A stretch of DNA of 64,000 bases from Dactylis glomerata (taxonomy: Eukaryota; Streptophyta; Magnoliopsida; Poales; Poaceae). A model generated the notes under the pieces. The model searched no databases. It worked only from the letters and a program-made list of their open reading frames with translations, and was not told the DNA's origin. Shown in pieces: positions 32,331-44,587 of the stretch. The position numbers and the translations under genes are program-made. The stretch covers positions 1,442,990-1,506,989 of the forward strand of contig QXEO01000340.1 of the NCBI GenBank assembly GCA_007115705.1, given 5' to 3'. Position 1 is the first letter of the stretch, and each line of letters opens with the position of its first letter.

Positions 32331-33945
32331 TGATGATGTAAATGACCGGCCAGTTGGAAACCCCAAGAGAAGATTTGATGAATATAGCAGCAAGTTTTCC
32401 CTCAGTTATGAAACCAAGGTATATCAATCCAGTAAGAAAAAGCCAAACACTGAAGGTGATGCCTTCTAGTTGCGTGGCACTCTAACAAGGGCGCCGTTAA
32501 CGATTCTTGTTAGCGCGTCTTCAACTAGCAGCAACGCGGAACCTGCACATAACACAACCAAGTACTTTGCTCCTAACTTACGATGAGGTTGTCAATCTCA
32601 CCGGTTTACTGTAAACAAAGGAATGAGGGTATCGAGTGGAAAGCAATAGTAGTATGCGAGTAAAGTAAACAGGTGATAGCAATATAAAGGAAATTGGACC
32701 GGTGTCCATAGTTCACTAGTGGTGTCTCTCCATAAAATAAATAACAACATGCTGGGTAAACAAATTACAGTTGGGCAATTGATAGAATAAAGATAACGTG
32801 CATATGTCGAGAGGATCACTATGAGATTTACTTTGGTCATTACAACAAAATACATAGACCGCCATCCAACTGCATCTATGACTAATAATCCACTCGCGAG
32901 GATATCGTCCGAACACCCCACGAGTATTAAGTTGTGAACAACAGATAATTGCATTAAGTAAAGTGTGTAATGTAAACAAAGCATATGCCCTTGGATATAA
33001 GAATGTTGTTTTCTCCCTAGTGGCAACAGCACATCTACAACCTTAGAGGTTTCTGTCACTCCCCCAGATTAAATAGAGGCATGAACCCAACTATCGAGCA
33101 TAAATACCCCCTCTTGGAGTCACTAGTATCTACTTGGTCAAGATAGCTACTAACAACGGAGAGCATGCAAGATCATAAACAACATAGAGATAACATAAGA
33201 TAATATTCAGCACATCAACTCAATCATAACACCAATATTCATCGGATCCCAACAAACACAACATGTAGAATTATATAACGGTGATCTCGATCATGTAAGG
33301 CAGCTCACGAGATCTAAACATGAAGCACATGGTGGAGAAGACAACCATCTAGCTACTGCTATGGACCCATAGTCCAAGGTAGACTACTCACTCATCGCGC
33401 CGGAGGCAAGCATGGCGATGAAGAAGACCTCCGGTGGCGATTCCCCTCTCCGGCAGGGTGCCGGGAAGAGCTTCTGGACCCTCCCGATCTCGGGTCGACG
33501 ACGACGGCGGATCGCGATGTGTTTCTGGAAAATTGATTGGACCTTTAGGTTTTTCCTATCGGGGGGTCTTTATAGGCGAAGGGGCAGCGTCAGAGGTAGA
33601 CCAGGGTGGTCTCACCCATAGGGGGTGCGGGCCACGGGCTGGCCGCGCTGCCCTATGGTGAGGCCAGCCTCTGGCTCGGCTCCGACTCCTCTTCGGCATT
33701 CTGGAAGCTTCGTTTAATATCTGGACATACGGCTTTTGTTTCGTCAAATTCCGAGAATATTTCCTGTGTAACTTTTCTAAAACACAAAAATAGCAGAAAA
33801 CAGGGAGCTGGCACTGTGGCATCTTGTTAATAGGTTAGTTCTGGAAAATGCATAAAAACGCCACAAAGTGTAACGAAACACTAAGCAAATGGTGTAAAAA
33901 CAAGCATGGAGCATCAAAAATTATAGATACGTTTGAGATGTATCA
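32331..33945 (-). repeat. 3' LTR of M1
   Basis: Read on the minus strand it starts TGATACATCTCAAACGTATC (from 33945) and ends TTTACATCATCA (at 32331). The TATA and GC-rich hairpin zone lies near 33570-33660. The adjoining ggtgt (32326-32330) is the expected left TSD; its partner is outside the window. Confidence 0.87.
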
Positions 33946-36878
33946 GCATCCCCAAGCTTAACTCATGCTCGTCCTCGAGTAGGTAAGTGATAACAAAGAA
34001 GTAATTTTTGAGGTGACATGCACCTACACAATCTTGATCATCTATGTAAAGCATTGAGTGCTGGGATCAAAAGAACTTAAAACATGGGCATGAAAGATAT
34101 AATCTTGATAGAAGAAACTTAGCAACCATGTTATAACATGAAAATGAACACAAACGAAAGATCATGAAAATGAAACAATGAAAGCCAAATGTGTGTTCAA
34201 ATTATAAGGAAAAACATACAAATGGTTTTCAGCTTGTCCTTTATGAGAGAGCAAAACATAAATACATAGGACACCTTCAAGTTTAAGAGGGCGACTAGAT
34301 ACAAATAATTTAAGAACAAGTGAAACCAACATCATGAATCAATCAATGAAAACTTTGGGACAATGCACATTATACTCAGAATGACAACTATGCTCTCTTA
34401 GACGGTGCATAAAGATAGAAGGTGGTGATTCAACATAAAAGTAAAAGAAAGGCCCTTCGCAGAGGGAAGCAGTGATTGCAAGTTTTATAAACCTTCAAAA
34501 ATTATGGTACTTACTAGCTTTGAGCTCTCATTGCCCCCATCATAGGCATCTTGAATGGTTAAAGTTAATGCGAATACACTTATGATGCATATGCTTGACA
34601 AATCATTAGTTGAAAACCTCGTGTCCCGTGAAATACGAATACCCAAACCTCATGCTACTCGACTTAGAGTCCCAAGCAAGCTCTTGTCATTGTAAGTATA
34701 CATGTATCATCGAGAACCGCCAACGGGGTACCTCCGTGCCCGATGACATGGAACAAGCCCACATCAAAATGACAGGACAAACAGACAATGAACACCTCGA
34801 CATCTCTTTTATTTACCATCGGTATAGCTTTTTATTGTGAGATGCGTCTTCGAATGTTCACTATGGGCATGCTGTAAATTTCCACCATGAATTATGCATG
34901 GCTTAGATTAGCGGCCCAGGCGTTTCTCTAACACATATACAAACTCCATGATCCCGCAAGATTCCCAAATTATTTCACATCGCGAGTATCCATAAACAAA
35001 AGATCACGATATCAACTCAAATAAGAAGTGCAATGTTGAAAGCTTGCCCCATGACGGCATGGCTGTGCTAATTTCCAACTTACAACTTGCAAGCATAACA
35101 ACTCAACATAAGAGAGCCACAATGTCAAAAAATTTAGAACGAGAAAAGTAAAGTGTGCCATCAGGTTCGTGAGAGCTTTACTGACTAATTTTCGTATAAC
35201 ACCAAAAAGAGTTTAATTTGAAGGATAGATAAAAGCAAGTCAAATGTACTTTGGAATAGCAAATTGCTAATAGGTATGTATGGTGGACACATTGGAACAA
35301 CTTGGTTTTTAGGAGTTGGATGCATGAGTAGAGCTCATACTCAGTACAAAATGAGGGCTAGCAAAAGACTGGGAGCGACCAACTAAGAGAGCAATAACGG
35401 CCATAATCATGCAAAGCGACAAAGCAACATTAAAAGAAGCATAAGTTGGCATCAAAAGTCAAAAACTAAATGATCATAGAGGCTTATGGCGACTTTGTAT
35501 GAGTCTAACATGTGTGAGCATGCGCCAAGTCAACCCAAATAAAGCATCAAAGGAGAAAACCAAAATAATGCTTCCAAATAATTAAAACAACGCATGATTT
35601 TTTCAAAGGCTCATTAAGCAATCTCAGTCATTTGAGACAAGTCATGCTACAGAAAAACCACTAAGCATACTATCAAAAAGACATCAAGCACGACAAGCAA
35701 AAGCCTAGGCTGCAGTCTACACAAGCTCCTTTTTGTACCACTTTTTTTGCATAATTTTTTTTCTCTTTTCCAACACCATTCGAACCTTTTTGAAATAACT
35801 CTTTTGATGAAAACCAACATGGACCAGAGGTGAAAATACACCTTGATGCAAATATATAACAAGATCTGAACACAAATCAAGACGAAAAATGAAAACTAAA
35901 AGCAGTAGCAGAAAAAGAGAACACTCGTTGAACGATAAGAGTGAAAAACGAAGTGTTCTTGGCAAATGAAAAGCAAGGAAACTTCTCCAAAAGGAATTTG
36001 TTGGGGTCCAACCATTTATTGCAGCAAACAAAACTAAAGAAAACTGAATACTAAAACAACTGATGCTCCAAGAAAAACGCATAGTGCATCAAGCAATAAA
36101 AATATAGTGTGTTGAAAGGTGACATGATTTTTGCCGATGAAGAAGGGGTGCCTCGGGGGCATCCCCAAGCTTTGACGCTTGTACCTCTTGGATATTTATT
36201 GGGGTGACATGGGCATCCCCAAGCTTGAGCTTTTGTCCATTTTTCAACTCATCTCATCATTCTCCAATCCCTACACTTGAAAACTTCCTTCATACAAAAC
36301 TAAACACAATTCTATTAGCAACATTAGTGTAAGCATAATAATGAATCAACCCTTTTTCTTCAGGTTTCAACTCAAAACCACCACATATAAACCATATACT
36401 ACTGTAGCAACTTCCCCAAAAGTTCCGTGATCAAAAGAACTCAAAAAGAAAGCGATCGAGAGGCAAACACAACTAGTGGCAGAAATCTGTCGAAACAGAA
36501 CAGCTGACAAAGGTCGATTTTTTCGAGGGTTTTCTATTGCTCAAATCAAAAAGTGTATAAATAATGAAAGTTTGGATATAAACTGGGCCATATGCACAAG
36601 AAATCGTAGGTCAAAAAGATATTCTGAGAATTTTCATGAATTTTTATGGTGCAGCACCGAAATCTGTTTCAGGACAGCAACATCCCCAAATCTTACCTCA
36701 CTCAAATTAGAGGTTTCTCTTGGCACAACAACGAAATAAAAATGATAAGGAGCGGTTATTACAGTAGTAATAACTTCCAAGACTCAAATAAAAGAAAAAG
36801 TTCTGAAAGTAAAACAATGGGTTATCTCCCAAGAGTGCTTTTCTTTAACGCCTTTGAGCTAGGCGCAGAAAGTGCGAA
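33946..36878 (-). other. 3' UTR of M1
   Basis: The minus-strand sequence matches the 3' UTR of A1 closely, including the segment near 35120-35290. The purine tract TTAAGCTTGGGGATGC is at 33946-33961, and two similar motifs lie near 36160 and 36211. No gene is supported in it. Confidence 0.75.
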
Positions 36879-38943
36879 TCAAGTAATATCAAGTGATGAA
36901 GCATCAAGCTCATAGTTTGCTCTAAGAATAGAGTCAAAAAGCAATTTCTTTCTCTTTCTAGGGAAGTGTTCCACACCTTTCTTGAGTGGGAATTGATATT
37001 TGATGGTGCCTTCCCTCATATCAATGATGGCACCTACAGTTTGAAGGAAGGGTCTTCCCAAAATAATAGGACATGAAGCATTGCATTCTACATCCATAAC
37101 AAGAAAATCAATGGGAACAAGATTATTGTTAACCATAATAAGAACATCATTAATCCTTCCCAAAGGTTTCTTCTTAGCAACATCAGCAATAGGAACATCA
37201 TAATAACACTTTTCAAGCGGTGGTAAATCAAGCATGTCATAAATCTTTCTAGGCATAATAGAAATACTAGCACCTAGATCACATAAAGCATGGCAATCAA
37301 AACCATTAACATGCATATCAATGATGGGTTCCCAACCATCTTCTAACTTCTTGGGAATAGAAGCTTTTTGCTTCAACTTTTCATCCCTAATTTTCATGAG
37401 AGCATTGGTAATATGCTTAGTAAAAGCAACATTTATAGGACTAGCATTAGGAGTCAAAGCAAGATTTTACAAGAACAAAATAACTTTAGATATATTGCAG
37501 CCATCAACATCAAAATCATTAAAAGAAATAGAGCTATCATCTCCTACACTCCAAAAAATTCCAGCACTCTTTTGAGAAAAAGTTTTTACTGTTTTAGGCT
37601 TTTTAACACTAGGAGTAGGAGTTTTCTCTACACCAATCAAAGTAAGAGGATTGCTAGCATTTGGAACAACATCATTAGATGTAGTAATGGTACATACCTT
37701 TATCTTCCTAGCCATTTCATCTTCTCTTTCCCACCTGGCATGCAATTCTGCTAGCATCCTAACATTTTCATCAATTCTAACTTGGATAGCATTAGCAGTG
37801 GCAAAAGTATTGTTCTCTTTCACATCATTAGGCAACACTTTTAGTTTCAGAAGTTCAACATCATGAGCAAGGCTATCAACTTTAGAAGCAAGAATATTAA
37901 TTTTGCCTAACTTTTCCTCAATAGACTTATTAAAAGCAGTTTGCTTACCGATGAAGTCCTTGAGCATGACTTCAAGCTCAGAGGGCGCGGCCCTAGTGTT
38001 GTTGGAGGAATTACCATAAGAGTTACCATAACCATTACCATTGGTAGAAGGATACGGCCTATAATTATTACTAGCAAAATTGTTCCTATAAGCATTGTTA
38101 TTAAAAATTATTATTTCTAATGAAGTTTACATCAACATGCTCTTCTTGAGCAACCAAAGAGGCCAAAGGAACATTATTAGGATCAACATGAGTCCTATCA
38201 TTAGAAAGCATAAGCATTATAGCATCAATCTTATCACTCAAGGAAGAGGTTTCCTCAACAGAATTTACCTTCTTACCTTGTGGAGCTCTCTCGGTGTGCC
38301 ATTCAGAATAATTTACCATCATGTTGTCGAGAAGCTTGATTGCGGCGCCTAGGGTAAGGGACATAAAAGTGCCTCCAGCAGCTGAATCCAATAGGTTCCT
38401 TGAAGAAAAATTCAGTCCGTCATAAAAAGTTTGAACAATCATCCAAGTAGTCAGTCCATGAGTAGGGCAATTCTTTATCATAGATTTCATTCTTTCCCAA
38501 GCCTGAGCAACATATTCATTATCAAACTGGCTAAACTTCATAATATTGCTACGCAAAGCTATAATCTTAGCAGGAGGATAGTATCTTCCAATAAAAGCAT
38601 CCTTACACTTAGCCCGTGAATCAATACTATTTTTAGGCAAAGATAGCAACCAATCCTTAGCTTTTCCTCTCAAAGAAAAAGGAAACAACTTAAGCTTAAT
38701 AATATCACTCTCTACATCCTTATATTTCTGCATCTCACATAGCTCAACAAAATTGTTGAGATGAGCTGCAGCATCATCAGTACTAGCACCAGAAAATTGC
38801 TCTTTCATAACAAGGTTCAACAAAGCAGGCTTAATCTCATAAAAATCAGCAGCAGGAGCAGGTGGCGCAATAGGAGTGCAGATAAAATCACTATTATTAG
38901 TGCTAGTAAAATCACACAACTTGGTGTTCTCATGAGTACCCAT
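36879..38943 (-). pseudogene. gag-pro: gag-protease of M1, one frameshift and one stop
   Basis: The start codon is 38943-38941. The first 280 codons hold a retrotransposon gag domain (EQFSGASTDDAAAHLNNF, LKLFPFSLRGKAKDWL, AWERMKSMIKNCP), characteristic of Athila. The frame breaks near 38100 at a T5 run after an asparagine-rich stretch; one extra T explains it. It continues in the next frame from about 38097 through a coiled-coil-like region, meets TAA at 37469-37467 (CAA-to-TAA fits), and continues to 36879. The protease domain shows CDLGASISIMP near 37270 and the partner motif PIILGRPFL near 37070. The C-terminus SLDIT is shared with M2. No zinc knuckle was seen. Confidence 0.85.
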
Positions 38944-40115
38944 TGATACGTCTCAAAGGTATCCATAATTTTTGATGCTCCATGCTTGTTTTTACACCAT
39001 TTGCTTAGTGCTTTGTTACACTTCGTGGCGTTTTTATGCATTTTCCGGAACTAACCTATTAACAAGATGCCACAATGTCAGTTCCCTGTTTTCTGCTATT
39101 TTTGTGTTTCAGAAAAGTTACACAAGAAATATTCTCGAAATTGGATGAAACAAAAGCTGAACGTCCATATATTAAATGAAGCTTCCAGAACACCGAAGAG
39201 GAGACGGAGCCGAGCCAGGGGCCAGCCTCACCATGAGGGGGCGCAGCTCAGCCCCTGGCCGCGCCCCCTATGGGTGAGACCCCCCCGGTCCACCTCTGAC
39301 GCTGCCCCTTCGCCTATAAAGACCCCCCGACGGGAAAAACCTAAGCACCCAATCAATTTTCCAGAAACACATCGCGATCCGCCGCCGTCGTCGACCCAAG
39401 ATCGGGAGGGTCCAGAAGCTCTTCCCGGCTCCCTGCCGGAGAGGGGAATCGCCACCGGAGGTCTTCTTCATCGCCATGCTTGCCTCCGGCGCTATGAGTG
39501 AGTAGTCTACCTTGGACTATGGGTCCATAGCAGTAGCTAGATGGTTGTCTTCTCCACCATGTGCTTCATGTTTAGATCTCGTGAGCTGCCTTACATGATC
39601 GAGATCACCGTTATGTAATTCTACATGTTGTGTTTGTTGGGATCCGATGAATATTGGTGTTATGATTGAGTTGATGTGCTGAATATTATCTTATGTTATC
39701 TCTATGTTGTTTATGATCTTGCATGCTCTCCGTTGTTAGTAGCTATCTTGGCCAAATAGATACTAGTGACTCCAAGAGGGGGTATCTCTAAGGTTGTAGA
39801 TGTGCTGTTGCCACTAGGGAGAAAACAACATTGTTATATCCAAGGGCATATGCTTTGTTTACATTACACACTTTGCTTAATGCAATTATCTGTTGTTCAC
39901 AACTTAATACTCGTGGGGTGTTCGGACGATATCCCCGTGAGTGGATTATTAGTCATAGATGCAGTTGGATGGCGGTCTATGTATTTTGTTGTAATGCCCA
40001 GAGTAAATCTCATAGTGATCCTCGCGACATATGCACGTTATCTTTATTCTATCAATTGCCCAACTATAATTTGTTTACCCAGTATGTGCTATTTATCTTA
40101 TGGAGAGACACCACT
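38944..40115 (+). repeat. 5' LTR of P, first part
   Basis: Starts TGATACGTCTCAAAGG. The TATA box ctataaag is near 39315. A deletion near 39784 removes about 55 bases found in the other LTRs. G2 interrupts the LTR at ccact (40111-40115). Confidence 0.86.
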
Positions 40116-41041
40116 TGTCGGGGGGGATGACCCCCGGTAGGGTCAAGAGACTAGAAAGACATAAGGAAAGTGGTTGACTTTGTGCTGGTTGACCAAGGTT
40201 GGGCCTGGTCGAAATATAAGAGTATCGGCTAGGCCGGCATATAAGCCGTATCCCGGCCGGTGTTCAGATATGTCGGCATAGTCGGGATACATGGTGAAGT
40301 GTGCCGGCGTATATATGGATATGCCGGCTTAAACTAGTTGTTATATTGTGCAGGAATAGGGGAGGCCGGATTACCTGACCATGGGTCATTGGTCTGGCAT
40401 ATAGGTCGAGGATATGGCCAACGGCTATATCCGGGACACAGAAGTCAACCAAGGTCACATCCCCACAATCAAGAAAAGAAAACATCCACGCATGGAGGCA
40501 GATCATGGTGATAGGGTGCACAGTGGTGGTCTACCAACCATCACTGTGCCAAGTACCGACCTTGACATCACAGTGGAGAGGTCACAGTCCAGGAAGTACA
40601 TCGTACAGAGATATGAAGTCACATCGAGAGCAATCAGGGAGAAAGTCAAGGGGTCCTGCCATCGTCAGCATGTCCTGTTTGGAGCGTAGCTGCTGTCTCT
40701 TGGTCCAGGTGACCGTTGTAACCCTGGCCACCCCTATATAAGGTGGCACAGGGAACCCTAGCAAAGGGAGATCACTGGTCACTCTCTCAGTTGATAGTTC
40801 GTCTTCCTCCTCTCGCAGAGAGCTTGGAAGCACCATTGTTGTACACTCCATCGATCCAGATATACAACCAGTAGAGCAGGAGTAGGGGTGTTATCTCCTT
40901 ATGAGAGCCCCGAACCTGGGTAGCTTGTGTGTTCCTTTCTGTCGTGCTTCTTAGCTCGCTCCCCTTACCTGAATCCTCCAGCATCTAGTTTGGCCCCCAT
41001 TTAAGCCATCCCATGGCATATGTTGTTTCACCACAATGACA
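40116..41041 (+). repeat. 5' LTR of G2
   Basis: 926 bp from TGTCGGGGGG to AATGACA. The TATA box TATATAAG is at 40735-40742. The LTR repeats ATATGTCGGC/ATATGCCGGC-like motifs several times (40266, 40315 and nearby). Short ORFs are not supported as genes. Confidence 0.9.
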
Positions 41042-41043
41042 TT

Positions 41044-41061
41044 TGGCGCCCACCGTGGGGC
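41044..41061 (+). other. Primer binding site of G2
   Basis: TGGCGCCCACCGTGGGGC begins two bases after the 5' LTR. This PBS form is common among Tat-lineage elements of grasses; the exact tRNA was not determined. Confidence 0.8.
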
Positions 41062-41069
41062 AGATCGAT

Positions 41070-44000
41070 ATGCTGGGCGGAGTGTTCATTCGGACGGGGT
41101 CCGTGATAGCGGCGTCAGGGGTGCGCGTGGTCTCTGGCCTTGTCCAGAGGCTAGGCTCGCTCAGCTTCATCAGTGACAATGCCGGATGTCTCGGCGGCCG
41201 GCCGTTCCCTAGGGATGGCCGGATCATGTCTTTCGGTTCCCACAAGGTGTACGTGGGGACTGAGAGTGTTTGCAGGGAGAAGGTGCTGATGGCGGCGGAT
41301 CCTCCGTCGCATCTGCTGGGTCACGCTGGGCGTAGCGCTCGCCCAGTAGAGTCGACAGAGGTGATGATGGCCGGCACTTCCGTGCCGCCGGCAGGTGGCG
41401 CTGGCAAAGCAGCAGCGGCAGATACTCCCTCGGAGCTGGAGAAGGTCAAGAGGTCAGCACGTCCTCCATTGGAGCGTGCAGAGAACCTGGCCGGCATTTC
41501 CGGCATGCCGGCTAGGGGCCAGCCCCTCGTCCCCATCATCGATCGGCTTCTTGAGCTGGTGCGATCCAGCGATGATCCAGAGCAGACGAAGGAGGTCCTG
41601 GAGGGATCTCATCAGGCCCTCGTCGACGAGGCCCTGGCCATGCATCAGGAGCGCGAGCGGTTCAACCGGCAACTCCGTGAGTATGAGGCTGCCCATGGTT
41701 TTACTCCTGTGGTAACCCAGCCTAGCCGGATAGAGGAAGTTAGAACTAGAGGTAGAGATCTTAACACTGAGTTAGGTAAAGATGCTAGAGCAAAGAGTCA
41801 TAGTGCAACTAGTACTGTACCTAAGGTAATCTATAGCTCACAAGTAAAGAACCTTAGAGAAGTAGCAGAAGTAGCTAAGGACTTATCCAGTTTGTCCGGC
41901 GAAGCACTGCGTGAGCAGCAAGCCCGGCTTAACCATCTTTTGTCTGAAGCTACCAAGCAGCAGGAGGCCTTTAAGAAGGCAAACCCAGGTGCCGGTGCAT
42001 CCCAGTACATTGCGTCGGTAGGAGGTGCCGGTGCGAGGTTGAAGGGCCAAGCCTCGTCCCCGCATCCAAGCGCCCGGCGTGCCGGAAGTGTGACCTCTGG
42101 CCGCCGGGACAAGCAAATCCAGGTGTATGATCTGGCAATTACCGGAAAACAAGAAATAGTTCAGAATAGTGCTGGCCAAGCTGACAAGAATTTCGGCAAC
42201 AAGAATGCGGCCAGAATGTGCCGACCGGGCAAGGAGCACGCTCGGTCGGTGGTGGCCGGAGTAACAGTGCTGCCCAGTGACAGCAGCAGGGCGTCGGATG
42301 TGCGGCGCAGCAGCAAGGCGCAGGTCAGCCGAGACATTAGGAAGATGATGGAAATTCTGCCCTTGCGAGGACGGGATATCAGCAATAGCAGCAGCAGCAG
42401 TATCAGCAAGGCCAGCAGAATGAGCAGTACCAGCCGGAGCAGCAGCAGCAAAAAATGATTCCGGGCCCAATTGCCTCCCGGCAAGGACCTCGGTCCTTGG
42501 CCCCAAATGATGCGCACTTCAAGCTGGATAGAATTTACGAGACAGAGTTGGTGGAGAGACAAGGAGCTCCGGGTCCAATGTGCTTTGCACCCCGGATTAT
42601 GGGTGAACCGGCACCTTACTGTTTTCAGCTCGCGCGTGGCGCGAGGACATATAACGGCAGTACAAAGCCGGAAGATTGGTTGGAGGACTACTCCACCGCA
42701 GTAAACATTGCCGGAGGGAACCTTAGATGGGCGGTATGCTATGTGCCGCAGATGCTTGAAGGACCAGCCAGGATATGGCTTAATAATCTGCCGGCCGGAA
42801 GTATCAATGGCTGGGTTGATTTTGAAGAGCAGTTTGTGTCAAACTTCACCAGTACCTACAAGAGACCCAACCGCCCACAGCAGCTAGTTAACTGCCGGCA
42901 AGGAGAGTATGAGACCGACCGTGACTACCTCACTAGGTGGTGCACGTTGCGCAATTCCTGCGAAGGAGTTGTGGAGCTGCAGGCTATCATGTGGTTTGCT
43001 CAGGGGTGCCGACATGGCACCATGCTGTTGCAGAAACTTCAGAGGGATATGCCGGCCTCTTTGGCTGAGACTATCAAGATTGCCGACAGTTATGCATTAG
43101 GAGATCCCATGCAGCCCACCCTTGATTCACAAGGCCAGGGGCAGACCCAGAGGAATAACAACAACGCCGAGGGATCAGGGCAGTTCTATCGCCCTGATAA
43201 CCGGAACAAGAGGAGAGATGACAGGCTAGATTATCGGTATGGTTCATCACAAGTGGCGGCCGTGGAGGAAGAACAAGGGGGCGCCGGCAGTAGCCAGCGT
43301 CCGAGATATGAGGGCTATCAGCAGCCTCAGCAGCAGCAGCAGCAGCAAGCGCAGCCCTTCCAGAAAAAGAATGTCTGGATCAACAAGAATGCCGGCAGCG
43401 GCGCCGGCCAGAAGAAGCAATGGCCGAAGTATACAGTGGGTTTGGCCATGGACAAACCGTGTGTGTTCCACACATTTCAGTCGGGAAAGCCGGCAAATCA
43501 CTTAACCAGAAACTGTTCATGGCTGGACGACATATTGGCAGGTCGTGCAGGTCCCTTTGGACCAGCTAGGCCACCTATCCCGGCAGCTCCATCGCCGTTG
43601 ACAGGTGCAAATGCAGTTGCAGTCCCGCCCAGGCCGGTTAATCCCAGAAATCAAGGCAATGCCGGAAATGCTGGTGTGAATCAAGTTGATCAGAGCTATA
43701 ATCCAGAGTACTATACTGGTGGCCCAGCAGCGGGCTGGAATGAGTATAAGGAGCATGATCAGAGCTACATGGTCTTTGAGACCGAAAGGACAGATAAGCA
43801 GAGTTTGTACCGGCGGAGCTTGGAAGTGAATGCCGTTATGTCGGCAGTCCCAAAGTTGATGTATTGGTCTGACCAGGCCATTGCCTGGGACAGGGCGGAT
43901 CACCCCAAGATCATGCTAAACCCTGGAGGATATGCACTGGTGATGGATCCGACGTTCGTCGGGCCGGCAAACAATGTGAGGTTCAGTAAGGTCCTCATTG

Positions 44001-44587
44001 ACAATGGAAGCAGCATCAACATCATGTATCGAGATACGATGCAGAAGTTGGGCATCAAGGAGAATATGCTGGAGCCAAGCAAGACAACATTCCACGGCAT
44101 TATGCCAGGACTTTCATGTGCGCCGATGGGCAAAATCAGGATAGATGTCATGTTTGGCAACCGGGATAACTGCAGAGTGGAGAACCTCATGTTTGAGGTG
44201 GTCGATCTGGACAGTCCTTACCATGCATTGCTGGGCAGGCCGGCATTGGTGAAGTTCATGGCCTCTACCCATGTGGTGTATCTGAAGATGAAGATGCCGG
44301 GGCCCAAAGGAGTGATTACCATCATTGGTGATTACAAGTGCTCGATGGCGTGTGCCACGGCCGGATCTAATCTGGCCGAGACTCTGATCATAGCAGAGGA
44401 AAAGAAGAGGCTCAAGCGAGCAGTGGAGATTGCTGAAACGGTCGTGGCCGGCAAAGCTTTGCCGGGCATGATGAATCCAAGTGGCGGCACTTCCTTTCAG
44501 GTGGGCAAGGATGTGAAGAAAGTGGCTCTGGATGAGCTTTTCCCGGAGCACCATGCCCTCATCGGCGCGGGTTTGGACCCCAAATAG
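41070..44587 (+). pseudogene. gag-pro: gag-protease of G2, one frameshift and one internal stop
   Basis: From the ATG at 41070 the frame stays open to about 42358, where it shifts. After that point the other frame reads a glutamine-rich tract, meets TAG at 42386 and continues to TAG at 44585-44587. The N-terminal third is a long gag extension with coiled-coil character (LREQQARLNHLLSEATKQQE). The central gag domain is at about 42600-43100 (WLEDYSTAVNIAGG, ARIWLNNLPAGSINGW), followed by a Q-rich linker near 43320. The protease has VLIDNGSSINIM near 43990 and HALLGRPALVKF near 44223. The apparent two-ORF layout with overlapping ATGA at 42455 is produced by the frameshift. Confidence 0.82.

Larger units (their letters stand above)
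32331..38943 (-). mobile_element. Athila/Sabrina-type element M1 (gag-protease only), 5' part beyond the window
   Basis: On the minus strand the order is gag, protease, 3' UTR, purine tract and 3' LTR (32331-33945). Element P (38944 on) interrupts it one base before its gag ATG; the M1 leader and 5' LTR must lie to the right of position 64000. Between the protease stop (36879) and the shared 3' UTR there is no RT, RNase H or integrase, so M1 is non-autonomous by design or by an old deletion. Confidence 0.85.

Noticed and set aside
42455..42458. ATGA overlap suggesting two coupled ORFs at the start of G2
   Set aside because: The end of the first frame is an out-of-frame reading of the glutamine (CAG) tract that belongs to the second frame. 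A one-base change near 42358 explains both, so it is one broken gag gene.
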